From positions 70,235 to 134,234 of the forward strand of contig CAJUGV010000007.1 in assembly GCA_910586505.1 (NCBI GenBank): DNA of 64,000 nucleotides, written 5' to 3'. The DNA is from an uncultured Paraprevotella sp. (GTDB lineage Bacteria > Bacteroidota > Bacteroidia > Bacteroidales > Bacteroidaceae). Position numbers and translations under genes: made by a program. The notes below the pieces were generated by a model that ran no database searches, was not told the origin of the DNA, and saw only the letters and a program-made list of their open reading frames with translations. Below, piece after piece: positions 1-9,003 of this stretch; positions within the stretch are counted from its first letter, which is position 1; each line of letters begins with the position of its first letter.

Positions 1-1290
1 CATAAACCATCTTTCGTTGAACGTAATTCCTACATTGAGGCGCAGATAGTTCTCCGTGATTAAAGATGATGTGCCGGGAACGGATTTTCCCCACTGAAAT
101 GCAATATTGATGACAGAACGGTTGTTGATGTTATTTGAGACTGGAAGACCGATTCCAGCGGAAATGCCATACTCACGCGGCCCATTATGTCCATTTACTT
201 TATAATAGGGAGTGGCAAATGAGGCACCTATGCGATATTGTACACGTCTTAAATATTTATTGTGGTAACGATCCGGTTGAAATTCTCCGCCAATTACGAT
301 CTTTGTACGATTCTTGTAATTTTCAGTAGTGCTAACAAATTTGTCATCAATTATTTGAGGAAAGTGGCAGTCTCCCCATCGTTGATGAGTTACGTCCATG
401 CCAACTTTCCATTGGTTCTTATAATTCCAAGCCATACCGGCACCAAAAGAAGTTGGCAATTCAAAAGCCTGATTTATGGTATGTTTGGTTGTATCTCCGT
501 TTGCTACATAATTGTAATAGTGTGCCGGTGAGTTTATGGTATGTCCTATTCCATAAGTGATACCAGGTGTCAATGTATTGTTGTTCCCGATTTTAATGGG
601 GTATTGTAGACCAAAGTCTATTTTATAAGACGAAAGGTCGGCTTCAATTTGTCTGCGTAGACCATTGCTTGTGTTTGTGACAGTTCCGTTCTCATAAAAT
701 GTTTGTGTAATACTCTGGTTATAATTCCCCCACACATAACCGAAGTTTGCTCCGATGGAAAGATCGGCAATGGGGTTCCATCCAACTCCTATGTAGACTT
801 CATGCAACCCGCCATCTCCAGTATAACTATTTGTATACGTTATGGCTGAGCCACTGTTGAAATGCTCTCCTAAGTATTTGCTTTCAGAGAAGTTATATCC
901 GATACTGGAAAAAGGAATAAATCCAAAAGAAAGCCCCAGTCCCGGACATAAACGGAAGCCGGCATTAATATAGTCTAATGTGGTATTGTGGGCATTAATA
1001 CTATTACCTTGGCTTTTGAAATTTACATTCTGTAAAGTAAGACCTACATCGAATATGAATGAAAGTGAATCTATGGAGGAATAGGATGCCGGATTTTGCA
1101 TGTTTAACCGATTTCCATCTCGGAATCCTAAGGCAACTCCACTCATAGATTTGTTAAAGCCTTGTGATTGGTCTTTCAGATTACCTAGTCCAAAGCGTGA
1201 GTACGGTGAATTCGAACCATTTGTCTGTGCGGAAGCATATAATGTTGCTATTGCAAGCAACATACATAGTATATGTTTATAACAGTTCAT
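1..1290 (-). CDS. Outer-membrane beta-barrel protein, 3' end cut by window edge
   Basis: Reading the minus strand from the ATG at 1288-1290 gives 430 residues with no stop before base 1, so the C-terminus is missing, probably by only a few residues because the last visible residues (FNERWFM) look like a final beta strand. Residues 1-22 are a signal peptide ending ASA-Q. The mature part begins with a Ser/Pro/Tyr-Ser-Arg-Phe-Gly-rich segment and continues as alternating polar/aromatic strands, as in OmpP1/FadL-like barrels of Bacteroidetes. The start overlaps the 3' end of coaX by 14 bases, so it is translated from the coaX message. The substrate cannot be told from the sequence; the FadL-like assignment is an inference from fold pattern only. 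Confidence 0.8.
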   Translation of the reverse strand, partial: MNCYKHILCMLLAIATLYASAQTNGSNSPYSRFGLGNLKDQSQGFNKSMSGVALGFRDGNRLNMQNPASYSSIDSLSFIFDVGLTLQNVNFKSQGNSINAHNTTLDYINAGFRLCPGLGLSFGFIPFSSIGYNFSESKYLGEHFNSGSAITYTNSYTGDGGLHEVYIGVGWNPIADLSIGANFGYVWGNYNQSITQTFYENGTVTNTSNGLRRQIEADLSSYKIDFGLQYPIKIGNNNTLTPGITYGIGHTINSPAHYYNYVANGDTTKHTINQAFELPTSFGAGMAWNYKNQWKVGMDVTHQRWGDCHFPQIIDDKFVSTTENYKNRTKIVIGGEFQPDRYHNKYLRRVQYRIGASFATPYYKVNGHNGPREYGISAGIGLPVSNNINNRSVINIAFQWGKSVPGTSSLITENYLRLNVGITFNERWFM

Positions 1291-2008
1291 TATTAAATGT
1301 TAATATTCGGTTTAGCCCTTTAGGCACTATATATTTGTCTGCAAAGATGAGGCTTTTTATTTTGCTATCAAAGTTAAAAATATCACCGCCAGTTAAAAAA
1401 ACCAAAAGAGCAGGGTGTTTTTCTTGAAAGTATTTAATGCGTCCTTCAATTTCAAACTTCATTCCCTGAATAACTCCAGAACGGATAGAAGTTTCAGTGT
1501 CGTATCCTATTTCTGAGAATATGCCATTGCTGTCCGTTAGGGGGAGTTGGGCGGTAAATGTATTTAAACTTTTAAAGCGCATTTGTAATCCAGGCGATAT
1601 GTATCCTCCCTTATAGTGGCCATGTTTGTCTATGAATTCGAATGTCAGGCAAGTTCCGGCATCTATAATGAGTATATCATGTCCTGGATATTGTGTATAG
1701 GCGCCAACCGCAGCAGCCAGCCTGTCTGCTCCCAAAGTTTCGGGGGTCATGTAATCGTTGGTGATGGGGATTGGAGTCTGTGCATTTAAGTATAGTAGTG
1801 GGAAATCCAACTTATTTAACTGTTGTTCTGCCTCTGTTTTGATTTCGAATACATTACTGACAATACCTTGGCTGAATGAATATTTATTCACGAATTCAGA
1901 AAGATGCTCCAGCGTTTCGTTAGAGGTCTTGATTTCTTCTACTGGAATGTCGCCGTCAAAGGCTACCAATTTTGCCAGTGTATTTCCTATGTCAATAATT
2001 AAATTCAC
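1277..2008 (-). CDS. coaX: Type III pantothenate kinase
   Basis: Phosphorylates pantothenate, the first step of coenzyme A synthesis, in the cytoplasm. The ASKHA signatures are clear: DIGNT at residues 6-10 (phosphate 1 loop), GADR at 93-96 and DAGT at 116-119, followed by GGYISPG and a late TGGD. Length is 243 residues, normal for CoaX. I chose the GTG at 2006-2008 because it gives the family-typical beginning VNLIIDIGNT, and because a longer reading from the TTG at 2039-2041 would run through the -7 promoter element at 2029-2036. The leader would then be only about 14 bases. It is followed by an overlapping outer-membrane protein gene. Type III kinases need a monovalent cation and are insensitive to CoA feedback (family knowledge). 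Confidence 0.93.
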   Translation of the reverse strand: MNLIIDIGNTLAKLVAFDGDIPVEEIKTSNETLEHLSEFVNKYSFSQGIVSNVFEIKTEAEQQLNKLDFPLLYLNAQTPIPITNDYMTPETLGADRLAAAVGAYTQYPGHDILIIDAGTCLTFEFIDKHGHYKGGYISPGLQMRFKSLNTFTAQLPLTDSNGIFSEIGYDTETSIRSGVIQGMKFEIEGRIKYFQEKHPALLVFLTGGDIFNFDSKIKSLIFADKYIVPKGLNRILTFNNELL

Positions 2009-2028
2009 GTGTACATACTTTGCGCTTG

Positions 2029-2036
2029 CAAAGTTA
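2029..2036 (-). promoter_or_regulatory. -7 promoter element of coaX
   Basis: TAACTTTG on the minus strand, an exact match to the Bacteroides TAnnTTTG consensus, about 20 bases upstream of the chosen GTG start. It excludes the longer TTG start. Confidence 0.65.
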
Positions 2037-2129
2037 ATCAAAAAATGAGATGCTGAATGAAATCTTTGTCAAAAAGATGCTGATGTTACTTTTTCCCGGT
2101 AATTTCATAGTAACAAGATGGATTTATGT

Positions 2130-2137
2130 TAACTTTG
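2130..2137 (+). promoter_or_regulatory. -7 promoter element of the DUF4105 gene
   Basis: TAACTTTG, 29 bases before the ATG at 2167; exact TAnnTTTG match. A clear -33 element is not seen. Faces away from the coaX promoter. Confidence 0.6.
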
Positions 2138-2166
2138 CGCATTTATAGTGGATATAGTGGATTGGA

Positions 2167-3342
2167 ATGCGAAGTTTAAGATTATTATTGATATATACCT
2201 TATTATATATAGTAGGAGGGGTGAATGCATCCTCTACAGATTCGGTAGAGGTTAGTTTGTTGACATGTGCTCCCGGTCAGGAAGTTTATGCTTTGTACGG
2301 GCATACGGCGATTCGTATAAGATCCTGTGTTAATGAGGAAGATTGGGTTTTTAATTATGGGGTGTTCAGTTTTAATCGTCCACATTTTGTGTGGCGTTTT
2401 ACCCGTGGTGAGTGCGATTATCAGATAGGAGCTCTGCCTTTTAAATATTTTGCTGAGGAATATAAGGAACGTGGTTCGTCCGTTTATCAGCAAGTGTTGA
2501 ATTTAACGGGTGAGGAGAAAAAGCGGCTCATGGAATTATTGATGGAGAATATGCGTCCGGAGAATCGCGAGTATAGATATAACTTCCTGTATGATAACTG
2601 TACCACACGTGCCCGGGACCGTATAGAAGAGGCTGTTGACGGGATAATTATTTATCCGGAACAGGATACTGTTCATTCTTATCGCGAAATCATACACCAA
2701 TATACAGTTACACATCCATGGGCGGAGTTGGGTAATGATATCTGTTTGGGAGCTGAGGCTGATCGTCCTGTCTCTGTGAGGGAAGAGATGTTCGCACCCT
2801 TTTATTTATTGCGATATGCCAATGGAGCTAAAATACAAGATCAGGAGGGTAATGAACGCCCTTTGGTTCTTTCACAATCGGAAATAGTGAAAGGAAAAGT
2901 GATGGAGGGGAAGGGTGAGAATCTATTGTCTCCGGTTCTGTGTGCATGGGTGCTGTTCTTATGTGTGGCGGCGGCTACGTTTGCGGAGCGTTTTCATCAT
3001 GGATGTTATTGGATGTTGGATGCCGGTCTGATGGTTTTGGTAGGCGGAATAGGAGTGGTGGTAGCTTTTTTGTTTTTCTTTTCCCTTCATCCTACGGTAG
3101 GGTCCAATTGGCAGATATGGGTGTTCAATCCGACCCATTTATTTGCTATGCCGTGGGTGGTATGGTGTGGCATGAAACGAAGACCTACGTCTTATCATTT
3201 ACTGAATGCGGTTGTTTTAATATTATTTATGATTTTTTTCTTCGTAATACCGCAGGATTTTTGTGTGGTAGTTGTACCTTTGGCCCTATCTTTGTTGTTA
3301 CGTTCATGTAGCTATCTGATAAGTTATAGAGAAGAAAAATAG
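2167..3342 (+). CDS. DUF4105 (Lnb N-terminal periplasmic domain-like) membrane protein
   Basis: A 391-residue protein with an N-terminal signal segment (about residues 1-21), a periplasmic domain to about residue 235 and several hydrophobic helices at about 255-390. The periplasmic part carries the marks of DUF4105: a VYALYGHTAIRI segment with a conserved His, NYGVFSF, and YDNCTTRARD with a conserved Cys. The fold resembles the N-terminal part of lactonase/acyltransferase-like Lnb proteins; no reaction is established for the family. It is followed after 8 bases by the phosphatase-like gene, so the two are probably cotranscribed. The family assignment is firm; the function is unknown. Confidence 0.85.
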   Translation: MRSLRLLLIYTLLYIVGGVNASSTDSVEVSLLTCAPGQEVYALYGHTAIRIRSCVNEEDWVFNYGVFSFNRPHFVWRFTRGECDYQIGALPFKYFAEEYKERGSSVYQQVLNLTGEEKKRLMELLMENMRPENREYRYNFLYDNCTTRARDRIEEAVDGIIIYPEQDTVHSYREIIHQYTVTHPWAELGNDICLGAEADRPVSVREEMFAPFYLLRYANGAKIQDQEGNERPLVLSQSEIVKGKVMEGKGENLLSPVLCAWVLFLCVAAATFAERFHHGCYWMLDAGLMVLVGGIGVVVAFLFFFSLHPTVGSNWQIWVFNPTHLFAMPWVVWCGMKRRPTSYHLLNAVVLILFMIFFFVIPQDFCVVVVPLALSLLLRSCSYLISYREEK

Positions 3343-3350
3343 AGAAAAGT

Positions 3351-4937
3351 ATGCATTGCAGAAGTTATCGTTTCCTGACACCGCTGATTATGGCGCTGAC
3401 TTGGGCTAATATAGAAGCCCAGACGTCGAACCCTGTTCCGCGTTTGGTGGTCAATGTTACGATAGATCAGCTGCGTACGGATTACATGGAGGCTTTTTCT
3501 TCGCTATTCGGAAACGGAGGTTTTAATAGGATGTTGCGTGACGGGCGGAGCTATATGGATGCAGCCTATCCTTTTGCGCATGTGGACCGCGCTTCTGCAG
3601 TGGCTTGTGTCATGACCGGAACTGTTCCTTATGATAATGGTATCGTTGGAGAACGATGGATGGATCGCAAGACCTTGCGTCCCATGTATTGTGTAGATGA
3701 TGCTTCCTGTCAGGGATGGTTGACTTCCGAGAAATATTCTCCGGCATCTTTGAATGTATCGACGATAACGGATGAATTAAAGATGGCTACCGGAGGGCGG
3801 GCGTTGGTTTATGGTATAGCTCCGGATGCCGATGCTGCAATATTGACGGCCGGACATGCGGCAGACGGTGCTTTCTGGATAGACGATGCTTCCGGACAAT
3901 GGAGTAGTACTTCCTATTATGGACAATATCCGGATTGGGCTTTACGTTATGATGTTTCCGGTCGGTTGTCCAGCCGTATTTCTGATATGTCATGGACGCC
4001 TGTCAGCCCTATTGTAGAGAATTTCAATTTCTTTATTTCCCCTCAGGACAGCAAGGGATTTACCCACAAGTTTACAGGAGATCGCAAGATACAGGAATTC
4101 AAGACGAGTGCTTATGTAAATGAAGAGGTAAACCGTTTTGTCAGACATTGTCTGGAGAATACGGAGTTGGGTAGAGACCGCGTGACGGATTTTTTGTCTC
4201 TGACCTATTATGCCGGAACATTTGATCATAAACCTGTGTCGGAGTGTCCGGTTGAGTTGCAGGATACTTATGTACGTCTTGATTTGAAACTGGAGGAACT
4301 GATTACGCTGTTAGAAAAGAAAATCGGTGCCGGCCGGTTCTTATTAGTGGTAAGTTCTACAGGCTATGCAGATGATGAAATCACTGATTGTACGCAATAT
4401 CGTATTCCTACGGGAACTTTTAGCATTACGCGTGCTTCCGCATTGCTGAATATGTATTTGATGGCTGTGTATGGCCAGGGACAGTATGTGGAGACGGAAT
4501 TCGGTTCGCAATTATTCCTGAATCAGAAACTGATAGAGGACAAACAGTTGAACTTGAGTGATGTTTTGACCCGTTCGCAGGCTTTTCTTATTCAGATGGC
4601 CGGAGTAAAGGATGTCTATACTTCACAGCGTTTGGCATTGTCGGCTGGAGAGACTGCAATACGTCGCTTGCGAAACAGTTTTAATCAAATGCGTTCCGGA
4701 GACGTTTTTATCGAAGTCTCCCCGGGATGGAAATTAAAGAATGAAGAGACTCATGAACAGAAGCTGGAGCGAGCTTCTTTTGTAGGCTTTCCCTTGTTTT
4801 TCTTTGGATGTAATGTACGGCCAGAGACCATAAAGACCCCTGTGACGGTAGATTGTATCGCTCCCACATTGGCCCGTTTTATGCGGATCAGAGCGCCCAA
4901 CGCTTGTTCTACCGCACCTTTGTCAGCCGTTCGCTGA
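3351..4937 (+). CDS. Secreted alkaline-phosphatase-superfamily protein, apparently catalytically dead
   Basis: 528 residues with a signal peptide (about 1-24, ending EAQ). The overall plan is that of PafA-like phosphatases: VTIDQLRTDYM near residue 37 gives the first metal-binding Asp, a YPF...TGTVP segment follows, then QDTYVRLD, and a C-terminal VDCIAPTLA. Yet the nucleophile region reads HVDRASAVACVMTG where PafA has a Thr in a TGPGH context, the D-x3-H metal pair lacks its His, the Asp-His pair after the hydrophobic strand is replaced by SSTGY, and the last His region reads FVGFPLFFFG. Only the first Asp seems kept. It therefore looks like a pseudoenzyme, possibly a binding or chaperone-like protein in the periplasm. 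It sits between DUF4105 and secA. The family call is good; inactivity is inferred from manual alignment. Confidence 0.75.
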   Translation: MHCRSYRFLTPLIMALTWANIEAQTSNPVPRLVVNVTIDQLRTDYMEAFSSLFGNGGFNRMLRDGRSYMDAAYPFAHVDRASAVACVMTGTVPYDNGIVGERWMDRKTLRPMYCVDDASCQGWLTSEKYSPASLNVSTITDELKMATGGRALVYGIAPDADAAILTAGHAADGAFWIDDASGQWSSTSYYGQYPDWALRYDVSGRLSSRISDMSWTPVSPIVENFNFFISPQDSKGFTHKFTGDRKIQEFKTSAYVNEEVNRFVRHCLENTELGRDRVTDFLSLTYYAGTFDHKPVSECPVELQDTYVRLDLKLEELITLLEKKIGAGRFLLVVSSTGYADDEITDCTQYRIPTGTFSITRASALLNMYLMAVYGQGQYVETEFGSQLFLNQKLIEDKQLNLSDVLTRSQAFLIQMAGVKDVYTSQRLALSAGETAIRRLRNSFNQMRSGDVFIEVSPGWKLKNEETHEQKLERASFVGFPLFFFGCNVRPETIKTPVTVDCIAPTLARFMRIRAPNACSTAPLSAVR

Positions 4938-4981
4938 TAAAAATCAGGGATTATTTCCTATTCTTATACTCTTTTTTTAAT

Positions 4982-4989
4982 TAACTTTG
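4982..4989 (+). promoter_or_regulatory. -7 promoter element of secA
   Basis: TAACTTTG, exact consensus, 49 bases before the ATG at 5039. The predicted transcription start (near 4996) coincides with the upstream in-frame GTG at 4997, which rules that start out. Confidence 0.65.
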
Positions 4990-5038
4990 CGCTATTGTGC
5001 GTAAAGTATGTGGTGTAAATAAAAACAAAACAAAAAAT

Positions 5039-8000
5039 ATGGATATTAATAAGTTTTTGAGCAAGCTTTTCGGGAATAAGTCTACGCGTGACATGAGGTT
5101 GATTCAGCCGCTGGTAGAGAATGTGAAAAAGGCCTATCCCGAGATTCAGGGACTCAGTAATGATGCTTTGCGTGCCAAGACGCAGGAAGTAAGAAAATAT
5201 GTGCAGTCTGCAGCCGACGATCTTAAAGTAAAGATTGCGGAGCTGAAGGCCAAGGTGGAAGAAACTCCGATAGAAGACCGCGCCTCTATGTTCTCACAAA
5301 TTGATAAATTGGAGAAAGATGTGCTGGAGCGTTATGAGCAGGCCTTAAACGAGGTGATGCCGGTTGTATTCTCCATAGTGAAAGCTACGGCAGAGCGTTT
5401 TGCGACCCATGAGATAGTGGATGTGACGGCGAATGATTTCGACCGTGAACTGGCGGCCAAATACGATTTCGTAGATATTGAGGGAGACACGGCGCACTAT
5501 CATAACCATTGGACAGCCGGAGGAAACGACACCGTATGGAATATGATCCACTATGATGTGCAGCTCTTCGGTGGTGTCGTATTGCATCAGGGAAAGATTG
5601 CCGAGATGGCTACCGGAGAAGGAAAGACACTGGTGGCTACGTTGCCGGTGTTCCTGAACGCCTTGACCGGAAACGGCGTACATGTTGTCACGGTGAATGA
5701 CTATCTGGCCAAGCGTGACTCCGAATGGATGGGACCGCTGTATATGTTCCACGGTATGAGTGTGGACTGCATAGACAAGCACCAGCCGAACAGTGACGCC
5801 CGTCGCCGTGCTTATTTGGCAGATATTACGTTTGGTACGAACAACGAGTTCGGTTTCGATTATCTGCGCGACAACATGGCCACCAATCCTAAGGATCTGG
5901 TGCAGCGTGCTCACAACTACGCCATCGTAGACGAGGTGGACTCGGTGTTGATAGATGATGCCCGTACGCCGTTGATTATTTCCGGTCCCGTACCTAAGGG
6001 CGACGACCAGCTTTTCGAACAATATCAGCCGTTGGTGGAGAAGCTGGTGGGAGTCCAGCGCCAGTTGGCCACGCAATATCTGGCGGAAGCCAAGCAGATG
6101 ATATCCTCCGGTGAGAAAGATAAAGTCGAACAGGGATTCCTGCAACTTTACCGCAGTCATAAGGCATTGCCCAAGAACAAGCCCTTGATTAAATATCTGT
6201 CCGAACAGGGAATCAAGTCCGGAATGCTGAAGACGGAGGAGATCTATATGGAAAACAACAACAAACGCATGCCGGAGGCTGTGGAACCGTTGTATTTCGT
6301 GGTAGACGAGAAATTGAACAGCGTGGATTTGACAGATAAGGGTTTTGCTTGGCTGGCCAATGCCACATCCGACCCCGAATTGTTCGTGATGCCGGATATC
6401 ACGACGGCTATGTCGGAACTTGAGGCGGACAAAAACCTGTCCGACGAGGAACGGGTGATGAAGAAAGACCAGCTTTACTCTGAATATGCCGTGAAGAGCG
6501 AGCGCATGCACACCTTGCAGCAGTTGCTGAAAGCCTATACCATGTTCAACCGTGACGACGAATATGTCATCATTGACGGTGAGGTCAAGATTGTGGATGA
6601 GCAGACCGGCCGTATCATGGACGGTCGCCGCTGGAGCGACGGACTGCATCAGGCTGTAGAGGCCAAGGAACATGTCAAGGTGCAGGCTGCCACCCAGACT
6701 TTTGCTACGATTACACTGCAGAACTATTTCCGTATGTATCATAAGCTGTCCGGTATGACCGGTACGGCAGTCACCGAGGCCGGGGAGTTCTGGGATATCT
6801 ATAAACTTGATGTGGTGGAGATCCCGACCAATCGTCCGATAGCCCGAAAGGATATGAACGACCGCGTTTACAAGACGCAACGTGAGAAATACAAGGCTGT
6901 CATTACGGAAATAGAAGAATTGGTGAAGGTGGGCCGTCCGGTGCTGGTCGGTACGACATCGGTAGAGATTTCGGAAATGTTGAGCAAGATGCTCCAGATG
7001 CGTAAGATACCCCACAATGTACTGAACGCCAAGTTGCATCAGCAGGAGGCCGACATCGTGGCCAAGGCCGGTCAGAGCAGTACGGTGACCATTGCCACTA
7101 ATATGGCCGGTCGTGGTACGGACATCAAGCTGAGCGATGAAGTAAAGGCTGCGGGAGGTCTGGCTATTATCGGAACGGAGCGTCATGAGAGCCGTCGTGT
7201 GGACCGCCAGTTGCGCGGCCGTGCCGGACGTCAGGGAGACCCGGGTTCCTCCGTGTTCTTCGTGTCGCTTGAAGACAAACTGATGCGTCTGTTTGCCAGC
7301 GAGCGTATCTCCAAGGTGATGGACCGTCTGGGCTTTGAGGAAGGAGAGATGATCGAGCACAACATGATCAGCAAGTCAATCGAACGGGCTCAGAAGAAAG
7401 TGGAGGAGAACCACTTCGGAGTGCGTAAACGCTTGCTGGAATATGATGATGTGATGAATAAGCAGCGTACCGTAGTCTACGAGAAGCGCCGTCATGCCTT
7501 GATGGGCGAACGCATCGGCATGGACATTGCCAATATGATCTGGGACCGTTGTGTGAATATCATTGAGAACAATGACTATCAGGGCTGTAAGGAGTGTTTT
7601 ATCGAAGTGATGGCCATGGAAGTGCCCTTCACGGAAGATGAGATGACAGAGATGAAGCGTGAGGAATTATGTGAAAAGGCGTTTCAGGCTGCCATGGCCC
7701 GCTTCAAGCAGAAGACCGAGACGCTGGCGGCAGTGGCGCAACCTGTCATCAAGCAGGTTTATGAGGCCCAAGGCCATATGTATGAGAATATCATGGTGCC
7801 GGTGACGGACGGTCGCCGTATCTATCAGATCTCCGCCCCGCTTAAGGAAGCATACGAGACCGAGAGCCATTCCGTAGTGAAAGCTTTTGAGAAAGCCATC
7901 ATGTTGCATACCATAGACGAGGCATGGAAGGAGAACCTACGCGAACTGGACGAACTGAAACACTCGGTGCAGAATGCCAGCTATGAGCAGAAAGACCCGT

Positions 8001-8335
8001 TGCTGATATTCAAACTGGAGAGCGTGAAGCTGTTCGACAATATGGTGAATAAGATCAACAACCAGACGGTGAGTGTGCTGATGCGCGGACAGATACCGGT
8101 ACAACAGCCTGAGCAGGTGCGTGAGTCTGCTCCCGAGCAGATGCCGCGTCAGGAAAGATATGTGGAGTCTCGTGAAGATCTGACCGATCCGAATCAGGCG
8201 GAAGCAGCCCGTAGGGATACACGCGAAAGACAGAAGCCGCAACCGGTGGTGGCCGACAAACTTCCCGGACGCAACGAACCTTGTCCGTGCGGAAGCGGCA
8301 AGAAGTTTAAGAATTGTCACGGACGCGGCTTGTAA
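5039..8335 (+). CDS. secA: Preprotein translocase ATPase SecA
   Basis: Motor ATPase that drives secretory proteins through SecYEG. 1098 residues from the ATG at 5039 (MDINKFLSKLFG). Walker A GEGKT at 193-197, Walker B DEVDS at 298-302, the preprotein cross-linking region in the middle, the helicase signature GRAGRQGD in the second nucleotide-binding domain, and the Zn-binding SEC-C tail CPCGSGKKFKNCH at 1082-1094. The protein is longer than E. coli SecA (901) because of insertions typical of Bacteroidetes. It has its own promoter and appears monocistronic. An in-frame GTG at 4997 would add 14 residues but lies at the transcription start, so it was rejected. Confidence 0.98.
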   Translation: MDINKFLSKLFGNKSTRDMRLIQPLVENVKKAYPEIQGLSNDALRAKTQEVRKYVQSAADDLKVKIAELKAKVEETPIEDRASMFSQIDKLEKDVLERYEQALNEVMPVVFSIVKATAERFATHEIVDVTANDFDRELAAKYDFVDIEGDTAHYHNHWTAGGNDTVWNMIHYDVQLFGGVVLHQGKIAEMATGEGKTLVATLPVFLNALTGNGVHVVTVNDYLAKRDSEWMGPLYMFHGMSVDCIDKHQPNSDARRRAYLADITFGTNNEFGFDYLRDNMATNPKDLVQRAHNYAIVDEVDSVLIDDARTPLIISGPVPKGDDQLFEQYQPLVEKLVGVQRQLATQYLAEAKQMISSGEKDKVEQGFLQLYRSHKALPKNKPLIKYLSEQGIKSGMLKTEEIYMENNNKRMPEAVEPLYFVVDEKLNSVDLTDKGFAWLANATSDPELFVMPDITTAMSELEADKNLSDEERVMKKDQLYSEYAVKSERMHTLQQLLKAYTMFNRDDEYVIIDGEVKIVDEQTGRIMDGRRWSDGLHQAVEAKEHVKVQAATQTFATITLQNYFRMYHKLSGMTGTAVTEAGEFWDIYKLDVVEIPTNRPIARKDMNDRVYKTQREKYKAVITEIEELVKVGRPVLVGTTSVEISEMLSKMLQMRKIPHNVLNAKLHQQEADIVAKAGQSSTVTIATNMAGRGTDIKLSDEVKAAGGLAIIGTERHESRRVDRQLRGRAGRQGDPGSSVFFVSLEDKLMRLFASERISKVMDRLGFEEGEMIEHNMISKSIERAQKKVEENHFGVRKRLLEYDDVMNKQRTVVYEKRRHALMGERIGMDIANMIWDRCVNIIENNDYQGCKECFIEVMAMEVPFTEDEMTEMKREELCEKAFQAAMARFKQKTETLAAVAQPVIKQVYEAQGHMYENIMVPVTDGRRIYQISAPLKEAYETESHSVVKAFEKAIMLHTIDEAWKENLRELDELKHSVQNASYEQKDPLLIFKLESVKLFDNMVNKINNQTVSVLMRGQIPVQQPEQVRESAPEQMPRQERYVESREDLTDPNQAEAARRDTRERQKPQPVVADKLPGRNEPCPCGSGKKFKNCHGRGL

Positions 8336-9003
8336 TCCTATGTAGGTTAGACAGCTCGGCTGTATGAAATATCTTCGCTCCAGGAGGGAATTTTTAGAAC
8401 ATTCTCTTTTGGGGCGAAGTTTCTTTTGTGCCTTTCGGTATGATGTGCAGATGACATTAAAATTTCGTGCTCATCATTTTTTTATTTCATGGGCACCGTT
8501 TTTTTATTTCGTGCGCAGTAAATTTTTCCGTAGTGCCCGTGCCGTTCGGGGAGTCTCCGAATAGGAAAGTTCTTTTCCGGTCTTCCTGTGCGCTCTGTTG
8601 GGTATATTGTTTGTACGAGGTCTCTCTGATAATGCCATTCCATGCTGGAAATCACTCTTGTACAGAGGTGAATGGGAAGTAGTAAGGTCGGGATTTTATG
8701 TCGTAAAAAAACAGACAATTTCTTTTTTTCTTTCTTCTCATTTCGTATATTTGTAAAGTGAGTGGAGGATTTATTTGAGGCGAATGATTTTTTAATGACA
8801 AATATACGATGAAAAACAAAGTGCCGGTTAACAATTATTTGTGTGCAGGATTTGGCAGGATGCCGAATTTTGTTACTCTCTCTTTCTCTCTCTGTATAAA
8901 TACTTTCTTTAATATCCTTACAGACAGGTTGTGGTTTGGGAAGGCGGCGGGGGATGTCGGAATATTCCGTTGGATATTTTTTTATTTTAAAAACTTTAAT
9001 GAT
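8336..9003. other. 668-base gene-free stretch with T-rich tandem motif and an inverted repeat
   Basis: No convincing gene in either strand. It contains a small T-rich tandem array (8459-8541, listed separately), a TAnnTTTG match TATATTTG at 8746-8753, and an 11-base perfect inverted repeat (8744-8754 and 8798-8808) formed by that element and its reverse complement. The open frame of the next gene runs upstream to 8809, but that extension has no family-like start and a good lipoprotein signal begins at 9004. No strong terminator after secA was seen. Confidence 0.5.
8459..8541. repeat. Imperfect T-rich tandem motif, related copies elsewhere in the window
   Basis: Two adjacent 22-base units start with seven T and continue ATTTCATGGGCACCG (8477-8498) and ATTTCGTGCGCAGTA (8499-8520). 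A half unit with TTTCGTGCTCAT lies before them (8463-8474) and a looser one after. TTTCGTGCTCAT recurs exactly at 32752-32763, and a 21-base piece at 52476-52496 matches 8499-8519 at 19 of 21 positions. Always intergenic. Role unknown. Confidence 0.45.

Noticed and set aside
2009..2041. Longer coaX start at a TTG (2039-2041)
   Set aside because: It would place the -7 promoter element inside the coding region; the GTG at 2006-2008 gives the family start.
4997..5038. GTG start 14 codons upstream for secA
   Set aside because: It coincides with the predicted transcription start; the ATG at 5039 gives the standard SecA beginning.
5345..7360. 671-codon open frame on the minus strand opposite secA
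   Set aside because: His/Leu/Arg-rich antisense shadow of secA with no domain, and secA is beyond doubt.
8744..8808. Invertible promoter of the capsule-locus kind
   Set aside because: The repeat arms are only 11 bases and the spacer 43 bases, shorter than known Bacteroides invertible promoters, and no invertase gene is near. Kept only as a low-interest observation.
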